Shown piece by piece: positions 37,301-50,090 of a stretch of 64,000 nt of DNA. A program made the position numbers and the translations under genes. The stretch is from the NCBI GenBank assembly GCA_000499405.2, contig HG738138.1, positions 14,137,208 to 14,201,207 on the forward strand, given 5' to 3'. This DNA comes from Onchocerca volvulus (Eukaryota; Nematoda; Chromadorea; Rhabditida; Onchocercidae). The notes under the pieces were generated by a model. It was not told the DNA's origin. It did no database searches and saw only the letters and a program-made list of their open reading frames with translations. The first letter of the stretch is position 1. Every line of letters starts with the position of its first letter.

Positions 37301-37845
37301 TTCTCTTTTTTTTTTTTTTCTTTTTTTTTTACGACATTAACGTTTGCGTTTGTTGCGTATAGAAGGATATCACATATAATATTTTAGTAGAACTTCTTCT
37401 TACTCTAGTACACATGGAATGTATATTTTTTCTATTTTATGCTTATGAGAATGATTTTGAAGGGAAAGATATATTAATGTGCTAATATTTTTTGCATAAT
37501 AACGAAAAAAAGTCCTTAATAAAAAAGTAAGATAATGTATTTCTGTAGCAAGTAAAAAAGCATTGAAATTAATGAAAAAAAAAATCGATACTTATTAAGC
37601 AACTTAAGAATTCTGTCTGTTCATTAAGCAAATGATTGTTGTTCTTTCTTTCCTTTTATTATTGTTATAATTGGATTATTCGAAAATTTGCATTTCAAAA
37701 ACTTTTTTTTTTTTGAAAATTTAGTGTAGAATCCGAACAGTTTGTTTGTTTGTTTTTTTTTTTTTTTTTTGAAATAACCGATTTAAAGTGTTTATCTGGA
37801 GCTTTTTTTTTTCTTTTTATCTATCAAGAATTTTTTGTTTACGAT

Positions 37846-37860
37846 AGATCAATATTTCAG
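37846..37860 (+). promoter_or_regulatory. Acceptor before the first exon of the long plus-strand gene
   Basis: GATCAATATTTCAG ends at 37860, 34 bases before the ATG at 37895. It may be a spliced-leader site. The frame is also open back to the acceptor in phase 2, so an upstream exon remains possible. Confidence 0.4.
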
Positions 37861-37894
37861 CTCAATACACATCAAAACAACAGATCAATACGCA

Positions 37895-38361
37895 ATGAAT
37901 ACTGTACATAATAATGGTACACATTGTTCTATTATTTCAGTGATAAGGAAAGGATATGAAATCCTCAGACGATTCATTATCAAAAAACCAATCGAATCAG
38001 ATGATGATGGTACTATTCCGGCCGTACCTGATATATCGCATGGTAATATGCCTGATAATAATTTACATCCATAAATTACTTTGCAATCCATTTATCAAAT
38101 CAAATTTTTAATCTGATTCATATCAAATCGGATGCTAATATTATAAATATATCATTCATTTCCGATACAACGAATAATATAAATTCAGTCAACAATAATT
38201 CATTTACTTATTAATTCATTCACTAATTGCATGCTATTTGTCGTTATCAATTCTTTTACTATTCAATAATAGAATTCCTTTGCATTCAAAAATCAAAATT
38301 TTAAAGTGAAATTCAAATCTAAATTTCAAAATGAAAGTCATCAAACATATATGATTCTATT

Positions 38362-38392
<31 letters not shown>

Positions 38393-38575
38393 GGAGAACA
38401 TAATCAAAAATTAATCATTATTTAGATTCGGATTTCATCAGCATTATTGAATCACAACCGGATTACGTCTTTGATGTTAGATCAGGAAGAACAAATTTTT
38501 CCTCACAACTTATCAACTGTGTTGATAATCGACAAAGTGATGATGATTCATTGATAATATCGGATATGGAAATAG
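37895..38575 (+). CDS. Unknown protein, first two exons of a long gene
   Basis: Exon 1 (37895-38042) starts MNTVHNNGTHCSIISVIRKG, continues through a basic patch (RRFIIKK) into an acidic one (ESDDDG), and ends CAT G at a GTAATA donor. Exon 2 (38426-38575) follows TTATTTAG and reads DSDFISIIESQPDYVFDVRSG and on to SDDDSLIISDMEI, ending at GTCTGA. Both the incoming and outgoing phases of exon 2 are 1, and exon 1 leaves in phase 1. No membrane segment, domain or family is recognised. The next plus-strand exon candidate lies 4.6 kb on at 43166, also phase 1 in, so I place these as the 5' part of the same gene; that linkage is inference. The weak exon 2 donor could instead be read through to a stop at about 38655. 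Confidence 0.5.
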
Positions 38576-41257
38576 GTCTGATTAGATATTTCCTAACGAG
38601 AATTTTGCAGATTATATTTTTAAATGTAACCAAAAACTTAGAAATGTATTATTACTAAGCATGCATGGACTTCAAAAGAAAAGAATTAAATGAATACGAC
38701 AAATATGTTCTATCAAAAGAAATTTCTCATCAAATTTACATCAAGATGAAAAAAAACAAATTAAAATTACCATAATAATAATAGTACAAAAAAAATAATA
38801 ATAAATAATTAACAACTATAATTAAAAATAATAATTGATAATTAATAATATTAATAATTAATAATAATAATTGTAATCATTAAAAAAGAAAATGGAATGA
38901 GTTTCATAGGCATAAAGATGAGCAGAGGATGGAAGAACACAAGGTCAAATGGAGGTCGAATAAAGGTTGAATAAAGATCATGATAAGATAGACTAGGGTA
39001 AGAGCGATAGATGGTAATTGATTAGATGATGTTGAATGGTACAAGTGATGTTATTATTGATAAAGTGAAATGGAACTGAAGCTAATAAAGATCATAATAG
39101 ATAGGATAAAATAAAATTGATAAATGGTCGTTGATTTAAATGAAACAAAATTGCTGCAAATGATGGTATCATGAAGTAACGTTAAATTGACCTGAACAAA
39201 AATTCTGATAAGATCGAGGGATTACCAATATTTTTAGCGAAGTTTAGCAAACTAAAATCAAAAAAATAATAATTTCTAGTTGTACTAATATTCAAATAAT
39301 TAAAGGATAAAATGTTTTTCAGTGTTCATTTTCTATGTCAGTTCTCACTCATGCCACATTATCACTTCCTTTTCTAATTTTTTAAATCAAATATATGAAC
39401 AGGAAAGAGTTTCAATTGACATTTAATTTTTAAAAGTAATAGAGAAAAGAAAAAAGGAACTGATGATGATTTAATTTGGCTATTTTCACACAAAATTCTC
39501 ATTTTTGATTTTTTTTCATAAATTTCGTTTTCTCTGTTAATTAATCAGCAATTATTGCCTACTTCTCATATATTGCTAGTATTTTCTCCTTTTGCAAATT
39601 ATTTCCTGTTTTTCGAATTTCCGACAATAATTTCTACAACTTACATTTCCTCTTTTTTTTTTCCTTCTTTTTTCTCTTTCTCTATCGCTGTCTTACTTTC
39701 GAATTTTCTTTCCAAAATTTTTTTTTCGCTTATTTTTTAATAAAATGTTAGATAATTCTTTCTCTTTTATTTTTTTTTTTGCATTCCTTATGAAGCGTAG
39801 AGAAGAAGTTCGGATCAAACGCAAAATATGGTTTAAAAATTTGTAGAAAATATTAAAAATTAAAAAAATTCCAATTTAGGTAATATTTTGCAAATATGAA
39901 TAGCTATATTTTATTGTTGCGAAATTGCCATTTTTCAAATTTAGTGTTAGTTTTTTCTGAGGGAGAGTGTAAATTTTATTTAATATTTGATATTTTTGAA
40001 TAGAATTTTCACATTTCTAAATTGGAGGCGTGAAAATTTAAATTAAACTAAGTTTAAGATATTTAATTTAACATATACTACACATTTTATTGTTTAATAG
40101 TCATTTTTAAATTTAGTGTTTGATTTTTCAAATTTTTTTGGAAAAATTTTATGAAATATTTGTTATTTTGCATGAAACTGTAAAGTAACGAGTCTATTTC
40201 AGAATAAATAGAAATTATTAAGGTACGAAAAATTCTGACGAGAAATGTAATTAAATCATACGATTCGAATAAAACTAGTTGATCCGTTGCAAAATTTACG
40301 GAGGATGCTAACCTATGCTAAAAGAATAGGAAATTTAGAATTGAACTGGGAATCATAATTATGAAAATGAATTCTCGAAAAAGTTTATAAGAGAGATTGG
40401 GATTGCCATTAAGAAATTATAATTTGTAAACAAAAAATCCATAGCGAATTATTTGCCAAAAATAAGCGACTGCAGATGAAAATGAATGGGTGTAGTAAAA
40501 TAAAATTTGATAATGTTATCAACAGTGATTATTGTTGAATAAATAATGGTAATGGTACTGATAAAAGTGATAATGCTTTTAGAGATTTGTTAATTACTAA
40601 GACGTAAAATTTAACACATACACTAAATTTTAGATAGTTGAATCTTGCAAAAAAAAAAAAAAAAATATAGCTATTAACAGAAGTGTGGATGTGCAATTTA
40701 TATTTCTTTTCTGATATAATGATGATTTAAATCAAGTAGTGAAAGTGTTTCGAAATCTTGTCAGTTATACTTACTGCTGTTATTGATTAAATCAATAATT
40801 TCTATTATTCATTATTGTCGTCATTCTCATTCCATTATTATAATTTTTCATTTTTCCATTATTATCTGTCAAATAGCTTCTTGTAATCAGAAATACTTGT
40901 AATGCAAGAAGGAAAGAAAAAAATCTTGTTTCCCTAATATCTTTGAATTGTACTAATTAGTTATCATAACTTATGACAACTGTTGTCTAGAAAACCACAG
41001 CTTTAAATAATTTTCAATCAATGAATAAAGGCAGAATTAGATTTATATGTAAATATTCCAATAATATGATTGATATTCATTTGACATTCATTTTTGCGTT
41101 TTTTTGTTCCTATTTCAATTCTTTTATTTTTCATTTTTGATCGTTCAAAGGAAGGAAAATTAATGCAGAAATTTTTGATATTATTATGTTATACCATTTA
41201 CAATTTTTGCTATATATATTTCATTCAATTTAAATGCTTCTTTCCTACATATTTTTT

Positions 41258-41500
41258 CTACCGTATAAAATTGTGCAGTAAATTTTCGTTTACCGTACAT
41301 AAAATCATAAGCAAGTCTCTAGCTTTTATGTTTATTTTTTATATCATTAATTTTCTGTTATAAATATTAGATTATATGGTAAATCAACAGTTTTTTGTTT
41401 TAGTATCATTAATTTTTTCATCTATTATATATTTTTTTTTTTCACTGTTGCATTAGGTTATACGGTAAATCATTCATCTTTTCGTTTACCGTGCAACCGC
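41258..41500. repeat. Cluster of ACGGTAAA / TTTACCGT motifs
   Basis: TACCGTATAAA (41261), TTTACCGTACAT (41290), a variant TATGGTAAATC (41377), TACGGTAAATC (41461) and TTTACCGTGCA (41486) occur within 240 bp. The last two form an inverted pair, and the 41377 and 41461 copies share a longer TTA(G)-TATAYGGTAAATCA context, suggesting local duplication. Confidence 0.45.
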
Positions 41501-41931
41501 TAGAATTTTACAGTATGTCATGACAGGAAGAAACTCAACACTTCCATCGGTAAAAACATTCAATTTACTTTTTTCAATGTAATTTTTTTATTTTTAAAGA
41601 AAATTTAATTTCCTTAATTATCTTTGAAATTTTGTCAAGCTTTTCTTAGTATTTTCAATGATGGTTGAAAAATTCTGCATCATAAAGATGGTTTAAAACA
41701 GTTCTATTAATACTACTTATGAAATTAAGTCAGTCTTCTTCTTCCCTTTCTTTCCCTTATAAATTTTTTTTCTTTTATTTTGCATAATTTAATTATACTT
41801 TCAAAGCAATGAGAAGTTATGTTAAAAATTTTATTTATAGCGAAAATTTAAGAAAAAAAAAATTCAAACTAACCGCAAGTCCAATCAATAGATCGGTCAT
41901 TTTTCTTCTTCTGTAAAGATGAGCGATAACT

Positions 41932-42009
41932 GATAAAAAATTTCCCACTCAGCTTTCTTTTTTATGATGAAATTCAGAAAAAAAAAAACTAAGTGGGAAA
42001 TTTTTTATC
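41932..42009. repeat. Foldback element with 18-bp perfect arms
   Basis: GATAAAAAATTTCCCACT at 41932-41949 is exactly reverse-complemented at 41992-42009. Pairing continues inward with mismatches through a C/T-rich against A-rich stretch, and outward by AAC after one mismatch. The whole would fold into a stem of roughly 30 bp with a small loop, like a short MITE or foldback remnant. No target-site duplication is obvious. Confidence 0.6.
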
Positions 42010-43165
42010 TGTTTTAAGTCTTCTTTTCTTTTGATTATTCGTTTATTTTGCTTCAGTACACATCAGATAATTTCAAAACAATTTATTTTGTAACTTTATT
42101 GACAAATTATTAAAAAATTTCGATATCATATCCTTTGTACCAGCTTTTTAATTAAACATTAAGAGATCAAAGAGCATAAATTTAAAACAATTTCAAGCTG
42201 AAATTATATATTTATTAATGGTTTATAAATTTAATACTTATATTTAACATTTATTTGGAATGAATACGATAATTTTCTTTTTATATCTTCACAAATTCAG
42301 GATAATTTTTTCTTAAAAATACGGATGCACGAATTTTAAGTAATTGTAAATTTAAGCTTATTTTGAAAGCTATTCATAAAGTGTTCAACCACTTTAGAAT
42401 TTAAAAAAAAAAAATAATGCATTTGAATTGAATATTTTACCAAAAATGCAAAAAGTGAAGGAGTCGCAAGTTTTCATTTACTTTCTTTTTTTTAGTTTAT
42501 GAAGTAGGAAAAAAATACCAAGTATTATTTTTAATCTTTTTTTTTTTTAATTTTAGATATTTATGCAATTCATACATTTCAACCCTCAATAAAATTATAT
42601 TGAAGTGGCAAGCTCAAAAGCTAACTAAGAATTTCAAATTTGTTTGTTTTCAGTTTTCTCTTATCATAAATACTTTTTTTTTTATGTCTATTTGATGTCA
42701 GTTTCAATGAGAATTGTAAAATTGTTAATAAGATAAGAAATTGTTTCTTAAAATCAAAATAGTTAAACAGCTAAACAGTAAGTTAATTTCACTTTAATAT
42801 TATGCTTTAATTTATTTGAAATCTTTTAATTTATTTGTTTTTTTTTTTCTTATAAACTATAAAAATTTTCATTCCGATTTTTTTCTTCTCTTAAAATAAT
42901 TTTTTTTAGAAATAATTTTTTTCGTTATTTTTAGGATAAAATCTGCAGTATTTTCTACACTTTCTTTTATTGCAACATTATAGAAATATTTGTTGCGCTA
43001 ATTTCAATAAAAAAAAAAAAAAAAGAAAAAAACAAAAGAAAACCTATTGCATTTCTAATCATTATGATTCTGATAATATATCATTATAAAATAAGCAGAG
43101 AATTGATGTAAGTAATTCCATCTCAAAATTTTATATTTATCTATTCATGCGCAAATATTTGTCAG

Positions 43166-44044
43166 TTGATGAAGATGTTTTCAAAAACAAATTTAAAAAA
43201 TCCCAAACAATGTCTGCAAAAGCAACAATATCATCAAAAACAACAACAACAGCAACGAAGACAACAACAACAACAACAACGACAACAATAACAACAACAA
43301 CAACAAAAACAACCGCAACAAAAATGTCAGCTTCAACAACAGGAGCAACAATCGATTAAGAAGGAAGAAGAAATTGAAATTAGTTGGGGACGAATCGGTG
43401 AACGTCTGGTCACTCGTACAACTACTCTCACAGGTCAACGATTACGAAACACTGTTACTCGACCAAAAGGTCTTTCGCTAAACCAGAATCATGTGATTTG
43501 AAATGTTACCGTAAATGTTGTTCTGATGGTACTTTTGAAAATACTGTGAAAGATTTCACCGAAAACCAACCGATAACAATCGATAATTTAACTAATGGAA
43601 CTTTTCAATCGTCCTCATCGATAGATTCATGTGGTTTTTTTTGATAAAAAAGGCTATAAAATATTCACTGAATCACTGTCATCGAAAATTTTTGGCAGAA
43701 ATGAAGGTAAAGATGATGTAAAATTAATCTCTTCCGCCATCAGAATTCTTCGATTGATAAAAATAATAGAAATGCTGGATTTTGCTCATTTGCTCGTCGA
43801 TTTTGAGAAATGCAACGAACGAATTTTGGATCTTCAAAAAAGCTACCTAAAATATCACAATCAGAAGTAACTTCTACTGAACCATCAGCATCAATGGTTA
43901 ATTCTAAAATAATAGTTGATAGTACGAATAATACTGATAAAAATTCATCACTAATAGCCGAAAAATCTCAGCAACAAATTAAGAAGCGTGCTGTTTTCTA
44001 CGAACAATCAAAATCATTATCACCATCAATCACAAATGATAAAG
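43166..44044 (+). pseudogene. Coding exon of the long gene, broken by frame switches
   Basis: The exon runs from an acceptor (ATTTGTCAG) to a good donor (GATAAAG|GTATGT). Convincing protein appears in alternating frames. Frame 1: VDEDVFKNKFKKSQ. Frame 2: a CAA-encoded glutamine tract, then KKEEEIEISWGRIGERLVTR. Frame 1: RSFAKPESCDLKCYRKCCSDG to SSSSIDSCGFF. Frame 2: DKKGYKIFTESL to NERILDLQKS. Frame 1: KLPKISQSEVTSTEPS to SLSPSITNDK. Switches fall near A or T runs (about 43195, 43465-43468, 43635-43642, 43836-43841), each equal to one base gained or lost, netting zero. In frame 2 the Gln tract also has a TAA at about 43289-43291. The phase is 1 at both ends if frame 1 is used. A decayed exon, diverged alternative exon or local assembly error are possible. 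Confidence 0.5.
43222..43350 (+). repeat. Imperfect CAA/ACA trinucleotide tract
   Basis: About 40 near-perfect CAA-type triplets within the exon at 43166-44044. Frame 2 reads it as polyglutamine broken by one TAA, frame 1 as polythreonine without a stop. Confidence 0.8.
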
Positions 44045-45079
44045 GTATGTCTTGATGAATAATTTTATTGTATTTATAATAATGTTAAATTATTTATCGC
44101 ACTGTTTCATTCTAATGTATACTGCATTTTCGAATTCTAACGATGTAAATTAATGTTTCAAAAGTAAACAAATTGTACCCGTCTCTTGTAGGTTAATAGG
44201 TAAATGAACGAATATTGCTTGTGGTCCATTAGAAGATCCATTAGAAGGATGATGTATTTTGTTCAAAATCATTTTGAAACATTTTATTTCGTTTAATTAA
44301 TTGATTAATTATTTTCATACGAATTGAGAAAAGTTATAAATATTTAAATGGCAAATTATGGATTAAATAATAAATTAAGTTTTAATTTATAATTTGTCAT
44401 TTCCATTAACTTTTGAATAGATAAAATTATACTTATCCACTATAGGCTAAAAAATAGTAATAGAGATTAGTAGTTCAAATCATCAATTAGAATGATATAA
44501 TTTTGTTGAAAATCATCTTAAAATGCTTTCATGCCGTTTAATTAATTGGTTGATTAACTACAACAATGTAAATCAAATGACAGGCCGTAAATTAGGTATT
44601 AAATGAAATTTTAATTTGTGTTGTATCATTCTTAATTCATTTAAAAATAAATTATATGAAATATTATTGAAATCATTTATCCTTTTTGGAAAAAAGAATT
44701 AATTTGCCAAGTAATTAAATAAAATCATTAGGCATAGTGTAAAGTATAAAGACAAATTCTGAGTGAATTAAATTTTCAAACTGATACAAATTTTGAAGGA
44801 TAATACTAAGTGGATCGTAAAAACATAAATGGCATTAAAATTGAATTTTTCAAAATCATCATGTATTTTGGACAAATATTAAACGCGTTTATTCAATTCA
44901 TTCAAACATTTCGATTTATAAAACTAGTTATGATAACATAGCATTGGTTACTTTACTGAATTATTTCAAATTTGAAATAATCAATCGTTGATACTGAATT
45001 AAAATTATTGCAACGTAACATATGCCAAGTATCATTTAATCCATAAATTTTTTTTTATTTAAAATCTTAAATAATTCAG

Positions 45080-45172
45080 CAAAACAATCACTGTTGTTAT
45101 GATTCATGTGATTTATTTGATAAAAAAAAAGAAAAATTAGAAGAGGAAGTTGATTTTTCATTGAAAAGTAAA
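45080..45172 (+). CDS. Cassette exon of the long gene (31 codons)
   Basis: Between TAATTCAG and GTAAGT, 93 nt are open in one phase only: QNNHCCYDSCDLFDKKKEKL, then EEEVDFSLKSK. Incoming and outgoing phases are both 0. The piece YDSCDLFDKK resembles IDSCGFFDKK in the exon at 43166-44044, hinting at an internal duplication. The previous exon leaves in phase 1, so the two cannot be joined in frame as read; the next exon (49486) fits. An alternative earlier donor (A|GTAAAG at 45167/45168) would give phase 1 out. Confidence 0.5.
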
Positions 45173-48100
45173 GTAAGTACGCGCAAATTTTAAGTGAAAA
45201 AAAAAGACGAAAATTCCCTCAGAAATTTTTATCAATCAATCATTCATTCTTTTTTTCTAAGCAAAAAATATTAATTTAAATTTTTTCCTTTTTTCCTACA
45301 AAATAAGTTTTTTTGGAAATTAGGAAAATTCAACTTGAGTTTTTTTATTTTTTATTTGGTTGCAAAATGTCTTCATTTATTTTTGATTTGTTTACTGCAA
45401 TAACTTGCTCATTTAATCATTCTTTTTTTATTTATCTAGCAATTTAATATTTTAAATAATAATAGTGAATGCTTTACTGATTGTAGCACATAGTGATTCA
45501 TTTTACAGAAAGAAAGATTACGTTCGATGAATTTATTCGAATTCAATAAGAAAAAAAAGGAGAGCAAATGAATGACATTAAACTGCATAAGAAAAAATAG
45601 TTTAAATTATCGATTATTAAGTAATAAATTATACGAATTGAATGATAGTTGATAATTATTGAGAAGGAGAATATAGAATATTATAATTAGCTAAAAAGTG
45701 ATTATCGCAAAAATACAAAATAAAGAATTAAAAAAAGACGCTTTTGATGAAAATTAATGAAAAAATTTTAGAATATATGTAATATTTTGAAACCGAAACA
45801 TTAAAAGATCGAAAGATCAAATGATAAATGAATTTTTAATGGTAAAATGGGATGCTGTCAGCAAATGTGCAGATTTTCATTTATATTTTCACGATAGCAT
45901 AATATCATTCATTGAAGTGATAGAGGAAAAAATAATTAATTTTGACTTGAGAAGTTAGAAAGTTTTGATTTTAGTTTTTTTACATAAAGATGACAAAATT
46001 TTAAATTTCGATCAAATTTATTTTAATTACTTTAGCATATATACATAAAAAAGGAAGGATTGAACATTTGGAACATGTAAGATACTTATTTTTCAACAAT
46101 AGAAATGACTTAGGCAAATATTCCGATTTATGAAAGCAAACTTTACAACAAATTTTTATATGATAGTGAGAAGTAACTAATTGAAAGAAGTATTAAATAG
46201 TTACAGTTTATGAACAAATAATTTAAACAATCAAATTTAAGTAGTTTTCTATAAATTATTCAAAAATAACAAATGTGCAAACCCTTTTTCTATTTTTTCT
46301 TAAACAATAGACATTTTTTACGTTTAAAATGCCATTAAATAAATTAAATTTTTTCTTCATTTTGTTTATCTTTCTAGAATAATGCTGTTTAAGATGAATT
46401 TATTAGCAGTAAGTGCTTTTAGAATTGTTCATCTTTAAAATTTCTGAAAAATGTTTGTCCAAAAAATTGTTACGATTAAAATGAAAAAGCAAGATTATAT
46501 AGCCCATAAATGTTACTGTTAAAATCATTTTCAAAATGAAGTTTTTAAATATCAACAACTACTTTTTACACAATTAATTTTCGACTGAAATATCTTCTAT
46601 TTCTTTTTTACTTGCTTTTTTTCCTGCTTTCCTCGTAAAAAAATTGCAAAAATCAACATCTTTATTAAAATTTAATTTTGACATACTTTTTTTTATTTTG
46701 CATAATATTATTAATATATTATCATTTCATTATTGATGGATTCTTATGAACGTTTCGAAAACAATAGCTTTACTTTATTTTTAAAGAAAAAAATGCCAAA
46801 CAAACAACTGAAATGATTCCAAAAGATCGTTTTAGCATTTATGATAAAAATTTTATTTAGTAATTGATCGTAGGAATTCTTGGCTTTGCTTAAGTTTAAT
46901 TATTAAAAGATTGAGTGAAGAAACAATTTCTAACTTTTATAATAGCCAGAAGATAAAGCTTACGAAAAAATTTTATTGCTTGTGCAAAGTTTTTTTTTTA
47001 AAAAGCCGAAAATAAAGGCAAGCATACATACAATTACATCAAAACATAAAACAAAAAATATTAGAATACCTGAATTATTTAACTTTTTAATTTAGAAAAA
47101 AATTCCGTCGAAAATTGATGTTTTAATCATTTATTTTTATATTTTACGAAAATAACTCCATTTTTTCCCTTTAACTCTATCAACTCCCATTTTTCCATTT
47201 ATTTATTTACTTAAACTTTTGTAGCTCCATTTTTTTCAATTCTTTATTTTAAACAAATGATTAGTAACATCATTTTTATCATTTACAGTGATAAGATGAC
47301 AAGAATTTAAAGCAGTTTTGATTAAGTATTCAGATCAGAATCTATCAAATTTGTCTATTTCATGATTACTTCTGACATAAATAGAATCATACGTATTTTC
47401 CCACAAACTTTTTTTTTGTTGTTGTTGAAGTGACTCTTTAAATGAAAGTTAAACAGTTACGCTATTACGTCAATTGCAGTGCAATCGAACGTAACATTCG
47501 GTTAATTCCGAAAGATAATTGACGTTTTACTAACTCGGAGCCCAATTTTAAATCTCAGATCTGAAATTTTAAGGCAGCAAGTTAATTGTCATTTCTTGTT
47601 CTCATAACCTTCATTCAATTAATGCCGATCATTTGATTGTATAATACTGTCATTCTAATTAAATTACAGCTGTTTTCAACTGAATTACATTTAAAATATT
47701 TTCAAAACACATTAAAATGCATTTGGATTAATTCAGTTCAAATATCAGTGAATCAGGTTAATTTGAATGTACCAGAACTAATTATATAAGAGCAGCACAG
47801 ATTATGGAATACATCAGATAAAATGAAACATTAAGAGTCTTTATATATTACTAATAGTAAAATATAAGAAATCATACTAGGCCATCTTCATTTCGTTGCT
47901 ATCATTTAAATTTAAATTTTAAGTAGTAAAATGCAGGAGTGATTAATTGCTCACTTTGAGTTATTACATTGAACTTGACCTCAATTTTAATTTCCGTTTT
48001 GAAACAAATTAAATGTTTAATTAGTCGCGCAAAAATTTTTGAACCATTTGAAATTTACATAATTTCAATTTTTCATATAATTGTAAAAAAAAGCGCAATA

Positions 48101-49485
48101 TTTACCACTAATGAAAACTTGTGGCATAAATCTATTATGAATGGTTATTTGCAAATTTTTTGACCATAATTTCAGGATAATCAATGAATTAAACCGAGTA
48201 GACATCCATGAAAAAATGTATATATGAAAGTTAACTGGGGAATCATTTTTAAATATTTCAGTCCTTTTACCGATTTGCATAATGCTTTTCTTAAAGATAA
48301 CGATGTAAACTTTTATTTCTTAATATTTAGAATTCTTTTTTATAGCAATAGCAATGCAACCACATCTGATATTATCTTCTCTATTTCATCAAATATTCCA
48401 CATATTCTCAGGCAGTATTTGACGAAATATAGAAAGATAATTAATCATATCAGATGATTAACCGGAATTAATAAATATCGAAAAAAAAAAAACCTAACCA
48501 ATGCTTTTCATGAAAAACGAAAGAGGAAACAATTATTATATAGCAGTTAGTATATCTATTTTATATGTAACATCGGTAAAATATTTCATTAAATGTTTTA
48601 TTTAATCGCAGTTATTTATCTGACTAATTACATTATCTTTATTTTAATCACGTAAGGCAGAACATATAAAAAATCCAAAAATAATTATATAAAATATATA
48701 TATACGATGATATGATATGATAATGGAATAGAAAGTAGGAAAAAAGGTGTCAAATGAAATGATAAAAAAAAAATTTCTTAATTCAATAATAAAAAATTAT
48801 AATCATTTTCCGCCATTGGAAGAATGATTAATTATATGTCATGTTAATCACTGTCATATCATATCATCATAATATTTATTATTAAAATCTATTGTGTTCA
48901 TTGTTAAAATCATTAGCATAACTAATTAACATAATTCAATGATTTATTATATATTATATTGTATGCCGCTGTTAATTTGTTGAAAACAAATTTTACATCA
49001 GAAATTTGTTATTTTAAATTTTAATTTAAAAAATTCTAAAATATGACTATTAAAATATTATTGCTATTGTTTTGTTTTACAAATTATCAGCCATAAATAA
49101 TGCTTCTAATTTTATTCATTAATAATTTAAAAAAGATTCTTTATATGTAAATGAAAATATGGGAAAGTTGTAATTTTAGATAACTGAAATAATTTTTAGT
49201 CAAACAAAGAAAAGAAGAAATGAATTAATTCCAATATAAAATAGTCATTAACAGTAAATAAGAAATCAGTAAGTGATAGCAATAAAATAAGAAATCAGTG
49301 AATGATCATTGCAATAATATTATCCTTTTTGTTATAATAATAGTTACAAATTAATAATAATATTAATATAATAATTATATTAATTTTACTAATCGATTGA
49401 AATCTCCAATTCCTATTTAATTCCTTTCTTCTCCTAGTTTTTCTTTTATGTTATACTTTAACTCAACGTTTGGTTCATTCCACAG
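45173..49485 (+). other. Probable intron, 4.3 kb
   Basis: No exon is supported. A less AT-rich patch at 47440-47600 contains an inverted ACGTCAATT/AATTGACGT pair (about 47467 and 47517) and could be an internal promoter or enhancer. The rest is A/T-rich with no recognisable element. Confidence 0.35.
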
Positions 49486-49552
49486 CGCGCCAGTCCTGCT
49501 TATCAAAAATGGCCCACGTGGAGAACACACCCGATGTTTACGCTTCATTCAA
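49486..49552 (+). CDS. Short exon of the long gene (RASPAYQKWPTWRTHPMFTLHS)
   Basis: 67 nt between ATTCCACAG and GTAAGC, strikingly G+C-rich for this window. All three phases are open, but only phase 0 in (phase 1 out) continues correctly into the exon at 52012. It then reads ASPAYQKWPTWRTHPMFTLH followed by RFRRRENENN. It also fits after the exon at 45080-45172. Together those two exons add 160 nt, so including or skipping them changes frame relative to the exon ending at 44044. Confidence 0.6.
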
Positions 49553-49589
49553 GTAAGCAAGACGCCATACTCATTGAAAATTTGAAGAT

Positions 49590-50090
49590 TTGATTAATCT
49601 TAATGAGACAATCTATTCATTCCTTCATTTTCTCCTTCCATCTTCCCTCTTCAGTCTCCCTTATCTTTTTAGCTTTTCTATCCTCTTTCATCCTTCGAAT
49701 AAAACTATTATTTCAATTCATCATTCTCTTACTCATTTCCTATCTCTCTTCATCATCATTTATTCCTTTCATTTTGACATTCTGTTTAAGGTCTCCTGTC
49801 ATCTATTTGCTATTTTCATCATACCAACGGCTCTGTTACACAATGTAAATTGACCCAAATTTTGATCAAAATTCAGGAATCAAGTATTCGATCTCTTCAT
49901 TTCTTTTCCTCTTTGATCTCTTTTTTCTCTATCTCTTTTGTCTCTTTCATTCCCTCTTCATTTTCATTTTTCTTCCTTTTTTTTCAATCCCTTTTTATTC
50001 CTTATGTTAAACCCTTTTTCTAAAAGAGGGAAAAAGGACAGAAGTAGAGAAGGAGGGGGAGACAGAGATTGAGAGAAAACGGGAGGGAAA
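49590..50090. repeat. Pyrimidine-rich stretch followed by purine-rich stretch
   Basis: About 400 bases of TTC/CTC-rich DNA (49600-50010) run into a GAGGGAAAAAGG-like purine block (50025-50092) that is partly complementary to it. This could pair as a large imperfect stem in the intron transcript. The open frames over the pyrimidine part are Ser/Phe/Leu-rich and not coding. Confidence 0.4.

Larger units (their letters stand above)
28261..37834. other. Large gene-poor region
   Basis: About 9.5 kb with no gene that I can support. It holds poly-T runs (31309-31338, 35656-35674, 36626-36649), a tandem 15-bp duplication at 30284-30313 and a CATG-containing inverted repeat near 37006. One splice-bounded frame at 34562-34630 (plus; KDGISKILDKTNELKRIYEG then a stop, after TAGTTTTAG) is protein-like but stands alone. 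The last kilobases may hold the promoter of the plus-strand gene starting at 37895. Confidence 0.45.
38576..43165 (+). other. Probable intron of the long gene
   Basis: No coding exon seen in 4.6 kb. It holds a purine-rich loose repeat (about 38900-39130), a foldback element (41932-42009) and several copies of a TTTACCGT/ACGGTAAA motif at 41258-41500. Confidence 0.4.

Noticed and set aside
43193..43438. Leu-rich minus-strand open frame
   Set aside because: It is the mirror of the CAA/ACA tract and adjoining plus-strand coding sequence.
49590..49853. Overlapping Ser/Phe/Leu-rich open frames
   Set aside because: Two overlapping frames over a simple pyrimidine-rich tract; low complexity, no coding pattern.
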